Positions 1-7,873 of a stretch of 64,000 nt of DNA are shown piece by piece; position 1 is the stretch's first letter; every line of letters starts with the position of its first letter. A program made the position numbers and the translations under genes. Origin of the DNA: Lientehia hominis (GTDB lineage: Bacteria; Bacillota; Clostridia; Lachnospirales; Lachnospiraceae); contig NZ_JAJNOR010000002.1 in the NCBI RefSeq assembly GCF_021044755.1, forward strand, positions 1-64,000. The letters run 5' to 3'. The notes beneath the pieces were generated by a model. The model was not told the origin of the DNA. It saw only the letters and a program-made list of their open reading frames with translations, and searched no databases.

Positions 1-353
1 CCCCGGATCCCCTTCGGCGGATAGCAGCATGACTGGATCGCCAGCTCCACATCCTCCTTTGTGAAGATCATCGGGAAGATGATCCCTGTCGGGCCCATCT
101 CCAGGATCGGCTTCACCTGGGCCGGATCCAAGATCGGCACCCGGACAAAGGTCGCCAGCTGCGGACCCACCGCCCTGGCCGCCAGAAGGATATCGCACAC
201 ATCATGCTTGGTGATCTGGGTATGCTCCATGTCGATCCAGAAATAGTCATAGCCGCAGTGGCCCAGGATCTCCGCGTTGTGCATGTCCGCGTTGGTGATA
301 TGGGTGCCGAACAGCACCTCTCCGTCTGCAATCTTCTGTTTCCATCTGTCCAT
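1..353 (-). CDS. HpcH/HpaI-family aldolase, 3' part outside window
   Basis: This is the N-terminal 117 residues of a protein whose gene runs off the left edge. The start (MDRWKQKIADGEVLFGTHIT) has the opening of 2-dehydro-3-deoxy-sugar-acid and 2,4-dihydroxyhept-2-ene-dioate aldolases, followed by the family stretches YDYFWIDMEH and RVPILDPAQVKPILEMG. These class II enzymes cleave 4-hydroxy-2-oxo acids to pyruvate and an aldehyde using a divalent metal. The AGGAGG site before the start lies inside the 3' end of the upstream cupin gene (gap of 5 bases), so the two genes are translated from one message. It differs from the second aldolase at 2651-3445 and is closer to the classical family. Confidence 0.85.
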   Translation of the reverse strand, partial: MDRWKQKIADGEVLFGTHITNADMHNAEILGHCGYDYFWIDMEHTQITKHDVCDILLAARAVGPQLATFVRVPILDPAQVKPILEMGPTGIIFPMIFTKEDVELAIQSCCYPPKGIR

Positions 354-358
354 AACTT

Positions 359-1573
359 TTAGTCCTCCTCAGGAACGCTCTTCGGCATATCCGGATTGTT
401 GGGTCCGAAATGCTTCAGGATCACAATAGGCTCATATTTACTCTTGTTCTCGATCACAATTCCTGCTTTCGCAGCATTTTCCGATACAAAATACTCATCT
501 GCACTCTGCTGTCCGAATCTCAGCATAGTTGCAGTCTCCGCGTCAAAGCAGCCAAATGTTCCATGGCCCTGTACGAAGATACAGCCATATGCGGCAGGAT
601 CTTTAATGGTCACTTTCTGTCCGGGATATACCGTCAGTTCCTTCGCGCAGAAATAGTCGTTGGCGTAAGAAACCCACTTTTCCACATACTGATCTGTTTC
701 CTTATCCACTACAGGGGGACGGAAATATGTCTTCCTATAATGAGGGTCTGTGTTCTTTTCCCAGTCTAAGAGGCCAAAAATATAATCGATATCGTCTTTT
801 TTGTCTTCCGGGCACTCTTCCACCAGCATCTCGCGGGGATAGATCTCGCCGGAAACCACATTTTCCTCAACGGAATTTACATCTGAATTCCACTGGGGCT
901 CATAGGTCAGCCAGGACGCAGGCGCATGAATCACTCCGGCAGGCGTATACCAGCCCGTGCCAAGCTCCACTCTGTATGCTCTGGACAGCTCCGTGATCCT
1001 TGTGTCCGCAGAATTATAATTGCGAAGGCGCTCTTTTACATCTTCCGGCTTCGTATCCGGATCAAATCCAAAATAAGTGGCATTGTTTTCACCAGGATAA
1101 TTGTTAAGCTGCCTGGGGAAATAATAGGATTCCGGCTTTCCCAGTTTCCCCACCCGCGCGGCATCCTCAAAGGTAAGGTGCACATGATGGAAAAGCGGAT
1201 TTTCAAAGTCGAAGAACTTGGAATACATCGGCCAGCCGCCATACTCTTCCATAAGCTTTTTGCCCACTACCTCCTCACCCAGAAGGTCGATTGCTTCCTT
1301 CAAAGTGAATTTCTCATCGGAATCAGGCGACACAGCCACATAGCTCATGCCTTCATCCGGTGCGGCCAAAGGTCCGTTGTTCGCTGCAATTGTGGAAGAA
1401 AACCAGCGCTCTTTGATGGAGCCTCTCTCGATGCCCAGCGCATAATAATCGTCCGGATGCAGTTTCAGACGGTGTCCGGCTTTTCCGAACCGTCTGGGTA
1501 CGAAGGTCGGCATCAAACGAAATACTCCCCGTCCTTCCTCAAAGGTTTTTTTGATAAGTTCCTTGTCCGCCAT
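359..1573 (-). CDS. Cupin protein resembling class I mannose-6-phosphate isomerase (copy 1)
   Basis: A 404-aa protein with family-like landmarks of class I phosphomannose isomerases. These are ERWFSS (55-60), PLFHHVHL (126-133) in place of the usual metal-binding PLSxQVHP, YFGFDPDTKPEDV (167-179), and GWYTPAGVIHA (207-217) in place of PAGxxHA. A second beta domain (310-390) contains the VQGHGTFG turn. Likely metal ligands are H130, H132 and H216. No function has been shown for this subfamily as far as I can tell; sugar or sugar-acid isomerisation is an inference. A clear paralogue lies at 9021-10217 on the other strand, and both sit inside the same catabolic island. The start follows AAAGGGGG. 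Confidence 0.7.
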   Translation of the reverse strand: MADKELIKKTFEEGRGVFRLMPTFVPRRFGKAGHRLKLHPDDYYALGIERGSIKERWFSSTIAANNGPLAAPDEGMSYVAVSPDSDEKFTLKEAIDLLGEEVVGKKLMEEYGGWPMYSKFFDFENPLFHHVHLTFEDAARVGKLGKPESYYFPRQLNNYPGENNATYFGFDPDTKPEDVKERLRNYNSADTRITELSRAYRVELGTGWYTPAGVIHAPASWLTYEPQWNSDVNSVEENVVSGEIYPREMLVEECPEDKKDDIDYIFGLLDWEKNTDPHYRKTYFRPPVVDKETDQYVEKWVSYANDYFCAKELTVYPGQKVTIKDPAAYGCIFVQGHGTFGCFDAETATMLRFGQQSADEYFVSENAAKAGIVIENKSKYEPIVILKHFGPNNPDMPKSVPEED

Positions 1574-1590
1574 TGTAAAACCCCCTTTTG

Positions 1591-2550
1591 TTATTTGTTC
1601 ACTACGTTGACAGGCTCTCCGTCCAAAAATGCCTTTACATTATTTACAGCAATATCCATAAGCCTCTGTCTGGACTCCTTAGGTGCCCATGAGATATGAG
1701 GTGTGATAATGCAGTTCGGTGCGTTCAGAAGCGGATTGTCGCCGCGGATGGGTTCTGTGGAAACCACATCCAGGCCGGCAGCGTATACCTTGCGGTTTAC
1801 CAGCGCGTCAGCCAGATCCTGCTCAACGATGAGCGGTCCTCTGGAATTGTTCAGGATGATCACGCCGTCTTTCATCTTCGCAATGGTGTCTTTATTGATC
1901 ATTCCTTCTGTGGAAGGGAACAGCGGGCAGTGGAGAGCGATCACATCCGACTGGGAGAGGACCTCGTCCAGCTCTGCATAATGGCAGTTCTCATTTTCCA
2001 AGGCAGGATTCTTATACGCATCATATGCCAGGACCTTCATACCCATAGACTGTGCAATCCTGCCGGTAGTCTGGCCAATCCTTCCGTAGCCCACGATACC
2101 CATGGTCTTGCCTGCCAGTTCGATCAGCGGATAATCCCAGAAACACCAGTCCTTATTGTTTTCCCAGCGTCCCTTATGCACAGCTTCACTGTGGTGTCCG
2201 ATATGGTGGCAGATTTCCAAAAGAAGCGCGATGGCAAACTGTCCTACCGCATCCGTTCCATAGGTGGGGATATTGCTGACCACGATTCCCTTTGCTTTTG
2301 CCGCATCCGTATCGATCACATTGTAGCCAGTCGCCAGCACTCCGATATAACGGATGGAAGGGCATTTCTCCATGGTATCTGCAGAAACAGGCGTCTTATT
2401 GGTGATGACGATTTCTGCGTTTCCGATTCTCTTTACGATTTCTTCCTCAGGAGTCCTGTCATATACCTTTAATTCACCCAGCGCCTCAAGACCGCTCCAG
2501 CTCAGATCCCCGGGATTTTCTGTATAACCATCTAATACAACAATTTTCAT
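1591..2550 (-). CDS. hprA: D-2-hydroxyacid dehydrogenase, glycerate dehydrogenase / hydroxypyruvate reductase type
   Basis: A 319-aa NAD(P)-dependent D-isomer-specific 2-hydroxyacid dehydrogenase of normal length. The Rossmann motif GYGRIG is at 154-159; the catalytic triad is R237 (NNSRGP), E266 (STEP) and H285. The TPHISWA context of that histidine and the ending EPVNVVN are typical of glycerate dehydrogenases. The likely reaction is hydroxypyruvate (or a related 2-keto acid) to D-glycerate, which would feed the glycerate kinase at 3517-4653. It precedes the cupin gene with a 17-base gap. A hairpin at 2584-2638 separates it from the upstream aldolase gene and may lower its expression. Confidence 0.85.
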   Translation of the reverse strand: MKIVVLDGYTENPGDLSWSGLEALGELKVYDRTPEEEIVKRIGNAEIVITNKTPVSADTMEKCPSIRYIGVLATGYNVIDTDAAKAKGIVVSNIPTYGTDAVGQFAIALLLEICHHIGHHSEAVHKGRWENNKDWCFWDYPLIELAGKTMGIVGYGRIGQTTGRIAQSMGMKVLAYDAYKNPALENENCHYAELDEVLSQSDVIALHCPLFPSTEGMINKDTIAKMKDGVIILNNSRGPLIVEQDLADALVNRKVYAAGLDVVSTEPIRGDNPLLNAPNCIITPHISWAPKESRQRLMDIAVNNVKAFLDGEPVNVVNK

Positions 2551-2583
2551 GATCTAATCTCCTTTTCATTTCCCTCTTTAAAA

Positions 2584-2638
2584 CAAAAGAAGCCGGCCGG
2601 CCGGAATGATACCGCCCCCGGCCTGCCTCTGCTTTTGT
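2584..2638 (-). terminator. GC-rich hairpin between aldolase and hydroxyacid dehydrogenase genes
   Basis: On the minus strand, ACAAAAGCAG pairs imperfectly with CTTCTTTTGT. The arms enclose a very GC-rich core with GGCCGG on one side and CCGGCCGGCCGG on the other, and the hairpin is followed by TTTTAAAG. It lies just after the stop of the aldolase gene and may act as a leaky intra-operon terminator or as a 3'-end stabiliser. Confidence 0.5.
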
Positions 2639-2650
2639 CTATCTAATTCA

Positions 2651-3445
2651 TTATTTCAGTTTATCTGCTGCCGCGCGCATAGCCTCTCCGGTCTGTGACC
2701 AGTAGGTGGTGACGATCTTCAGCTCGTCGCCGATGCAGAAGTGCTTAACGCCCAGGTCAATGTAGTACTGCGCGTCTTCAGCCGTATAGATCTCACATCT
2801 GGGCTGAACGCCATGCTTCAGGGCAACTTCGATCATCTTTCTCTCAGCAGCCTTGCACTCATCAAGGTGATCCTTCATATTATAGCCACAGCTCATGGAA
2901 TAATCGGAAGGTCCAAACTGTACCATATCAACTCCGGGGATAGAGCAGATCTCTTCGATGTTGTCCATAGCTTCTTTTTTCTCGATCATCAGAGCAATTA
3001 CCGTATTTTTCACCATGTCTGCATAATCCATCTGTGCATTATGAGGCTGATATCCGATCCAGCGGCTGTTGGGATATCCGAATCTTCCCATATCCTGAGG
3101 CCTGTCGGGTTTCAGTACATGCAGAGACTCTCTTACTTCGTCAGGAGTCTTGTGATCTACCAACAGTACGGACTGAAATCCGGAAGCCATTGCCTTCTGT
3201 GCCACAAAAGCGCGGTTCTGGAAATCCACTTTGATCATGGATGACATGTTGTAAAGCTCTGTAGCACGGCAGATATTTTCAAAATCGGACAAGTTATAGG
3301 GTGCATATTCCGCTACAAACTCGATATAGTCATATTTTCCTGTGCTTCCTACGATTTCCACGATTGTCGGCCATACGCTCTCCACTCTGGTCGCAACGGA
3401 CGGAAGATTATTGTCCAACAAATAACGCAGCTTGTTCTCCTTCAT
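2651..3445 (-). CDS. HpcH/HpaI (citrate lyase beta-like) family aldolase
   Basis: A 264-aa TIM-barrel aldolase of the HpcH/HpaI family. Visible family features are the strand DYIEFVAEYAP, KVDFQNR, the Pro-rich segment before RWIGYQPHNAQ, and the conserved VDMVQFGPSDYSMSCG near residue 180. The last corresponds to the GPxDLSxxxG segment next to the metal site in characterised enzymes. The expected reaction is cleavage of a 4-hydroxy-2-oxo acid to pyruvate plus an aldehyde such as tartronate semialdehyde. It lies directly downstream of glycerate kinase, which fits a C3 product going to glycerate. It is more divergent than the partial aldolase at 1-353. The start has a strong AGGAGG. Confidence 0.8.
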   Translation of the reverse strand: MKENKLRYLLDNNLPSVATRVESVWPTIVEIVGSTGKYDYIEFVAEYAPYNLSDFENICRATELYNMSSMIKVDFQNRAFVAQKAMASGFQSVLLVDHKTPDEVRESLHVLKPDRPQDMGRFGYPNSRWIGYQPHNAQMDYADMVKNTVIALMIEKKEAMDNIEEICSIPGVDMVQFGPSDYSMSCGYNMKDHLDECKAAERKMIEVALKHGVQPRCEIYTAEDAQYYIDLGVKHFCIGDELKIVTTYWSQTGEAMRAAADKLK

Positions 3446-3516
3446 TTTTAAAGCCCTCCTGTTTCCTTTTTCCTTAAATTATTAGTTATTTATGTAAAAA
3501 CATCTGAAACTCACGT

Positions 3517-4653
3517 TTACAGTGTTTTTCCAATCTTTATCATGCGGAACATCCTGTCCGCGGCGTCCTCCAGAAGCTTTCCGGCGTCTGCAATGGCCTG
3601 TTCCAGATCCATCACGCCGTTTACGATCACCATGACGGAATTGACGCCAAACTGGTATATGGCATCCGCACCGTCGGTCATGCCTCCCACAAGCGCCACT
3701 ACCGGTACTCCCCTCGGCTTACAGGCGCTTCCTATTCCGTGGATCACCTTGCCCCGGACCGACTGCGTATCAAGCCTTCCTTCTCCGGTCACCACTAAAT
3801 CTGCGCCGTCCAGGCTCTTTTCAAATTCGCTGGCCTCCAGCACCACGGAGATTCCAGAACGCAGCTTTGCTCCGGCAAAAGCCACCAGTGCGGTGCTGAT
3901 TCCGCCGGCTGCGCCGGCTCCCGGCATCTCATGAAACGCCATGCCTGACTTTTCTCTGATGACATCTGCGTAATTTATCATCCCGGCTTCCAATTCCGCG
4001 AGAATCTCTTCTGTCCCGCCCTTTTGAGGGCCATAGACATAAGTTGCACCATGGGGTCCGATGAGCGGATTGTCCACATCACACATCACCGTGATCTCTG
4101 CTTCCGACAGCTCCGGACAGAGACCTTCCGTCCGATAATCCGCGATGGATGCCAGATTTTCTCCCGTGGGTTCCAGAACATTTCCTTCTTTATCCAAAAA
4201 TTCCATCCCCAAAGCGGTCATAGCCCCAATGCCCCCATCATTGGTGGCGCTTCCTCCCACCGCGATGATAATCTTCCGATACCCTGTCTCCAAGGCCTCC
4301 CGAATCACCTGCCCGGTCCCAAAGGACGAAGCCCGGAGCAGATCTCTTTCCTTTTCCGGTATCAAAGGCAGTCCGTCAGCGGCGGCCATCTCGATCACAG
4401 CAGTGTCCTTATGTATGATTCCATATTTTGCTTCTACGGGGCTCCCAAGCGGACCTTTTACCGTCACGGAGCGGAACTCTCCCTTTGCCACTCCGACCAG
4501 GGCATCCACAGTGCCTTCCCCGCCGTCCGCTATGGGAAACTTTACAACCTCACAGCCCGGAAAGTTCCGCATGGCGGCCGCTTCTATCTTTTCTATAACC
4601 TGAGCTGACGTCAGGGAACCCTTAAACGAGTCTGGTGCCAGTATTATTTTCAT
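3517..4653 (-). CDS. glxK: Glycerate kinase (GlxK/GarK family)
   Basis: A glycerate kinase of 378 aa, the usual length. It begins MKIILAPDSFKGSLTS, and PIADGGEGTVDAL and AVGGSATNDGGIGAM are signature stretches of the family. It phosphorylates glycerate (usually to 2-phosphoglycerate) with ATP and links the island to lower glycolysis. I use the ATG at 4653; the upstream TTG at 4662 would leave only a few bases after AAGGGG. A hairpin at 4760-4790 separates it from the dehydrogenase gene upstream, so it probably has its own promoter within 4660-4760. It heads the run glycerate kinase - aldolase - dehydrogenase - cupin - aldolase. Confidence 0.92.
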   Translation of the reverse strand: MKIILAPDSFKGSLTSAQVIEKIEAAAMRNFPGCEVVKFPIADGGEGTVDALVGVAKGEFRSVTVKGPLGSPVEAKYGIIHKDTAVIEMAAADGLPLIPEKERDLLRASSFGTGQVIREALETGYRKIIIAVGGSATNDGGIGAMTALGMEFLDKEGNVLEPTGENLASIADYRTEGLCPELSEAEITVMCDVDNPLIGPHGATYVYGPQKGGTEEILAELEAGMINYADVIREKSGMAFHEMPGAGAAGGISTALVAFAGAKLRSGISVVLEASEFEKSLDGADLVVTGEGRLDTQSVRGKVIHGIGSACKPRGVPVVALVGGMTDGADAIYQFGVNSVMVIVNGVMDLEQAIADAGKLLEDAADRMFRMIKIGKTL

Positions 4654-4759
4654 ACGCTTCAACGCCCCTTAAACTTAAGATAATTCTTTCAATCAACGCC
4701 TAGTATAATGGTACAATCAGGCGGATATATATTCACTAGCTATCGTTCCAAATTAAAAC

Positions 4760-4790
4760 GCAGGTTTTGTGTTTAAAACACAAAGCCTGC
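4760..4790. terminator. Intrinsic terminator hairpin between glxK and the second dehydrogenase
   Basis: The arms GCAGGTTTTGTGTTT and AAACACAAAGCCTGC pair over 15 positions with one G-T wobble and almost no loop. The plus side is followed by ATTTTACTATTTTT and the minus side by GTTTTAATTTGG. It lies 18 bases past the stop of the dehydrogenase at 4808-5764 and probably ends the two-gene transcript. The 14-mer AAAGCCTGCATTTT (4782-4795) recurs inverted at 6821-6834. Confidence 0.75.
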
Positions 4791-4807
4791 ATTTTACTAT
4801 TTTTCCA

Positions 4808-5764
4808 TTATACGAGCTGATGTTCCGGAGCCTCGCCATTTAACATGGCAACAACAGCTTTCGCCGTGGCCACGCCGGTCAAAGCATAATTTTCATAGGA
4901 TTCTGCAGCCGTATGGGGAGTGCAGATATAATTATCCAGGCTGAATAACGGATGGTTCAGATCCACAGGTTCTTTTTCAAACACATCCGTACCGTGTCCG
5001 GCGATCTTTCCGGACTTAAGCGCTTCATACAGATCGTCTTCCCTGATAATAGGGCCGCGGGCCGTATTGATCAGGTAAACGCCGTCCTTCATGCGGGAAA
5101 TCGTATCCCGGCTGATCAGTCCTCTTGTTTCATCGGTACAGGGCACATGAATGGAGATGATATCACTCTTCTCGATCACATCATCCATGGAACACAAGGT
5201 AACGCCCAGTCTTTCCGCTTCTTCATAGTTGGGATATGTATCAAACGCGATGATTTCCACACCAAAGGGTTTCAACTTCTCAGCAACGCTCCTGGCAATC
5301 CCGCCGAATCCAAGGAGACCCACTGTCTGGCCTTTCAGCTCATGGGTGATGAAACGCGCCCAGGCGCCTTCCCGAGTACTCTTGTTGAGCTGGGGAACAT
5401 TCCGGACCACGCTCAGCATAAGTGTGACCGCATGCTCCGCAACAGAATTCCGGTTGATCCCCGGTGTGTTGGAAGCATGAATCCCATACTTTTTCATATC
5501 CTCCAGATTAAAGTTGTCCACACCGATTCCAAACCGAGCGACGCCTTTGAGCTTCTTCGCATGTTCAAACACAGCGGCATCCCAGGTATCCACGCCGGCG
5601 ATCACCGCGTCGATGTCCCCAATCAGCTCCTTCAGTTCTTCAAAGGTATAGGGGCGCCCGTTCTGCGTGATGATGAGTTCACAATTGTTGTCTTCCAGTA
5701 TCTTTACGCCCTCTGTACACCGTTCTTCATAATGGGGCACAGAAATCAATATCTTATTTTTCAT
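4808..5764 (-). CDS. D-2-hydroxyacid dehydrogenase, SerA/phosphoglycerate dehydrogenase-like
   Basis: A 318-aa second D-2-hydroxyacid dehydrogenase of the island. GFGGIA (152-157) is the NAD-binding loop; R236 (NTARGP), E265 (FEKEP) and H284 (CTPHTAAES) are the catalytic residues. The PHTAAESYE context is of the SerA-like catalytic-domain type without the C-terminal ACT domain, so it is not biosynthetic SerA. It is clearly different from the HprA-type enzyme at 1591-2550, so the two probably act on different keto/hydroxy acids. The gap to the upstream DapA-family gene is 21 bases, which supports co-transcription. The substrate is unknown. Confidence 0.85.
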   Translation of the reverse strand: MKNKILISVPHYEERCTEGVKILEDNNCELIITQNGRPYTFEELKELIGDIDAVIAGVDTWDAAVFEHAKKLKGVARFGIGVDNFNLEDMKKYGIHASNTPGINRNSVAEHAVTLMLSVVRNVPQLNKSTREGAWARFITHELKGQTVGLLGFGGIARSVAEKLKPFGVEIIAFDTYPNYEEAERLGVTLCSMDDVIEKSDIISIHVPCTDETRGLISRDTISRMKDGVYLINTARGPIIREDDLYEALKSGKIAGHGTDVFEKEPVDLNHPLFSLDNYICTPHTAAESYENYALTGVATAKAVVAMLNGEAPEHQLV

Positions 5765-5785
5765 TACAGCTGCCTCCCGTCCGGC

Positions 5786-6697
5786 CTATAAAATCACTTC
5801 TCTGAAATTATTCTTCTCCAATGTCTCAATCAGCTGCTTTGCATATTCATCACTGATTCCCATCAGGGGCTCTTTCATCGCTGTGCAGGAGATGATCCCC
5901 ATATATTTCAACATCACCTTGTAACAGGAAATGTTATTCTGTGCACAAAGGATATTATTGAGCATGGTGGTCCTCTTCTGGATCATCCTTGCCTTCTCCA
6001 TGTCCCCGGCCTCAATGGCTTTTCCGAGCGCCACATAATGCTCCGGAATAATCTGTGCGTTCCCGGATACGGTTCCGTCGCCGCCACCGCACATCAGCAC
6101 ATGATAGAGCTCGTCGGGACCGCAGAGTACGGAAAACGTATTGTTTCTGATGTTGGTCATTTCAAGCATTCTGGACAGATTGGGATAGCTGTATTTAATG
6201 CCGATCACGTTCGGGCATGTCTCCGCTACTTTTTCTGCCACATATACATTGATGTCATTCACAGAACACTGAGGAATCCCATACAGATAGATCGGGAAAT
6301 CCGCGGGCACGCTCTTGGATACCTTCTGGTAAAAAGCGATCAGCGCGTCATCAGACATCTTAAAATAGGACGGAGTCACAACGCCGATTCCGTCAGCTCC
6401 GATGGCAGCCGCATGTTTGGACAGCTCCACTGTATCATCCAGACTCATCGCGCCGGTCTGTACATAGACTCTGGCTCTGCCTGCAGATTTTTTCACTACG
6501 GTCTCTGCTATCAATTTTCTGTCCTCAACGGAAAACATCAGCATCTCTCCGGTCGTCCCGTTGGGATACAGGCAGGGAATCCCCTTTCCGATCAGAAATT
6601 CCGTCAGTTTCTCCAATGATTCCACGTCCACCTTCTGATTTTCATCCAAAGGCGTCACAATGGGAACTACGCACCCATAAAGCTTATTCTCCAGCAT
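5786..6697 (-). CDS. DapA/NanA-family (dihydrodipicolinate synthase superfamily) lyase or dehydratase
   Basis: A 303-aa Schiff-base TIM barrel of the DapA superfamily. NGTTGE (46-51) is the alpha-keto-acid-binding loop, Y139 the conserved tyrosine (IYLYG), and K168 the Schiff-base lysine (VIGIKYS). The superfamily includes dihydrodipicolinate synthase, N-acetylneuraminate lyase, KDG aldolase and 5-dehydro-4-deoxyglucarate dehydratase. Its place in a CdaR-linked sugar-acid island favours a catabolic aldolase or dehydratase rather than lysine synthesis. It is the first gene of the leftward run; its leader has a hairpin (6824-6848). The start is preceded by AAGGAGG. Confidence 0.82.
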   Translation of the reverse strand: MLENKLYGCVVPIVTPLDENQKVDVESLEKLTEFLIGKGIPCLYPNGTTGEMLMFSVEDRKLIAETVVKKSAGRARVYVQTGAMSLDDTVELSKHAAAIGADGIGVVTPSYFKMSDDALIAFYQKVSKSVPADFPIYLYGIPQCSVNDINVYVAEKVAETCPNVIGIKYSYPNLSRMLEMTNIRNNTFSVLCGPDELYHVLMCGGGDGTVSGNAQIIPEHYVALGKAIEAGDMEKARMIQKRTTMLNNILCAQNNISCYKVMLKYMGIISCTAMKEPLMGISDEYAKQLIETLEKNNFREVIL

Positions 6698-6823
6698 TCT
6701 TTATCCTCCTTCATAATCTTCCGCAAATCTGCGGCTCGTCTCCTGACAGAAACCCACAGTTTCCACCATTAAGAAAATAGTATCATTCTTCCTCGGAATC
6801 GCACATTGTGCCGTCACACAAAA

Positions 6824-6848
6824 ATGCAGGCTTTTTTTAGTCCTGCAT
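6824..6848 (-). terminator. Terminator-like hairpin upstream of the DapA-family gene
   Basis: ATGCAGG and CCTGCAT are perfect 7-base arms around an 11-base loop. Read on the minus strand the hairpin is followed by TTTTTG, the form of an intrinsic terminator, about 127 bases before the start of the DapA-family gene. If transcription starts upstream of it, it would be an attenuator. If it starts downstream, it insulates the two divergent units. It shares the 14-mer AAAGCCTGCATTTT with the hairpin at 4760-4790. Confidence 0.55.
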
Positions 6849-6852
6849 ACAA

Positions 6853-6880
6853 TTGTTGGTAATTTTATCTATGCTATGAT
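6853..6880 (+). promoter_or_regulatory. Candidate promoter of the rightward operon
   Basis: TTGTTG (6853-6858) and TATGAT (6875-6880) are separated by 16 bases. The -35 box is weak. Transcription would start near 6887, upstream of the long palindrome at 6903-6927, and read into the shikimate-dehydrogenase-like gene. Confidence 0.4.
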
Positions 6881-6902
6881 TAAATAAGTAATTTTTGTCC
6901 CC

Positions 6903-6927
6903 TTTACTGTTATGTTATAACAGTAAA
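6903..6927. promoter_or_regulatory. Perfect 11-bp-arm palindrome, candidate operator
   Basis: TTTACTGTTAT and ATAACAGTAAA form a perfect inverted repeat around a 3-base centre. It lies 26 bases before the start codon of the shikimate-dehydrogenase-like gene and close to the divergent leftward genes. It is too AT-rich and has no T-run for a good terminator, so an operator is the likelier reading. The regulator could be the CdaR homologue at 10252-11379, but nothing in the sequence proves this. Confidence 0.6.
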
Positions 6928-6952
6928 ACATCAAACATTTAGGGAGGTTTTT

Positions 6953-7846
6953 ATGGCACATTCTAATTTAATCTGCAACGTTGAGACTCGCTTGATGCCT
7001 ATCATTGGGTATCCCATGGACCACAGCAGCGCATCCCAGGTCTATAACAAACTGTTCGAAATCTACAACATCAACCGGGTCATGTTCCCCATAGAGATTC
7101 AGCCGGAAGGGCTGGCAGACTATGTGGCGGCGGCCAAGACCCTGAACATCGATACATACAGCCTCACCATGCCGCTCAAGGCAGCTATCATCCCGTATCT
7201 GGACGATGTGGACCCCTGCTCCAGAGTCTTCAATTCCGTAAACATCGTAAAAACGGTCGACGGAAAGACCTACGGCGCCGGAATGGACGGAAAAGGCTGT
7301 GTAGGCGCGCTTTTGGCAGCCGGCGCATCCATCGAGGGAAAAACCATCGTTTTAGTGGGAGCCGGGAGCATCAGCGGCGCCATCATCTACGAACTAATCC
7401 AGCATAAAGCCGGAAGAATCATCCTGATGAACCGTACTTTGGCTCACGCAGAATCCATCGCAAAGACCATCGAAGACAACTGGAGCCATCCTGTGGAAGC
7501 TTATGAAGCCACACCGGAACTGCTCGACAAATACTGCAGCTGCGCCGATATCTTCATCCACAGCTCACCGGTGGGAATGCACGGTTTCCCCGCCACTCAT
7601 TCCTATCTGGGCTACATTGAGAAAATGCCGAAATCTTGTTTCGTACTGGATGCCATCGTGAATCCGGAATACACCGAGCTTTTGAAAAAAGCCCAGTCCT
7701 GCGGCCTGACCGTCATTCCCGGCATGCACATGATGATCTCCCAGATGACTGAGATCTTTGACTTCTGTTTCGGAGTGCGCCCCGGCGAAAAGGAAAAGGC
7801 AGAATGCCGTGAAGTGCTCATCGCTTATTTAGATTCCGTAAAATAG
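6953..7846 (+). CDS. Shikimate/quinate dehydrogenase-family protein
   Basis: A 297-aa member of the shikimate dehydrogenase family. The substrate-binding SLTMPLK (70-76) carries the catalytic lysine K76; MDGKG (111-115) replaces the usual NTDGxG and keeps the aspartate (D112). GAGSISGAI (137-144) is the dinucleotide loop and NRT (160-162) suggests NADP. PGMHMMISQ near 265 matches the conserved C-terminal helix. It heads a catabolic operon with a ferredoxin-type aldo/keto reductase and not aro genes, so its substrate is more likely a sugar acid or a cyclic polyol acid than shikimate in aromatic synthesis. The start follows AGGGAGG. Confidence 0.75.
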   Translation: MAHSNLICNVETRLMPIIGYPMDHSSASQVYNKLFEIYNINRVMFPIEIQPEGLADYVAAAKTLNIDTYSLTMPLKAAIIPYLDDVDPCSRVFNSVNIVKTVDGKTYGAGMDGKGCVGALLAAGASIEGKTIVLVGAGSISGAIIYELIQHKAGRIILMNRTLAHAESIAKTIEDNWSHPVEAYEATPELLDKYCSCADIFIHSSPVGMHGFPATHSYLGYIEKMPKSCFVLDAIVNPEYTELLKKAQSCGLTVIPGMHMMISQMTEIFDFCFGVRPGEKEKAECREVLIAYLDSVK

Positions 7847-7873
7847 TACTGACTGCAAAAGGAGGACACGCTT

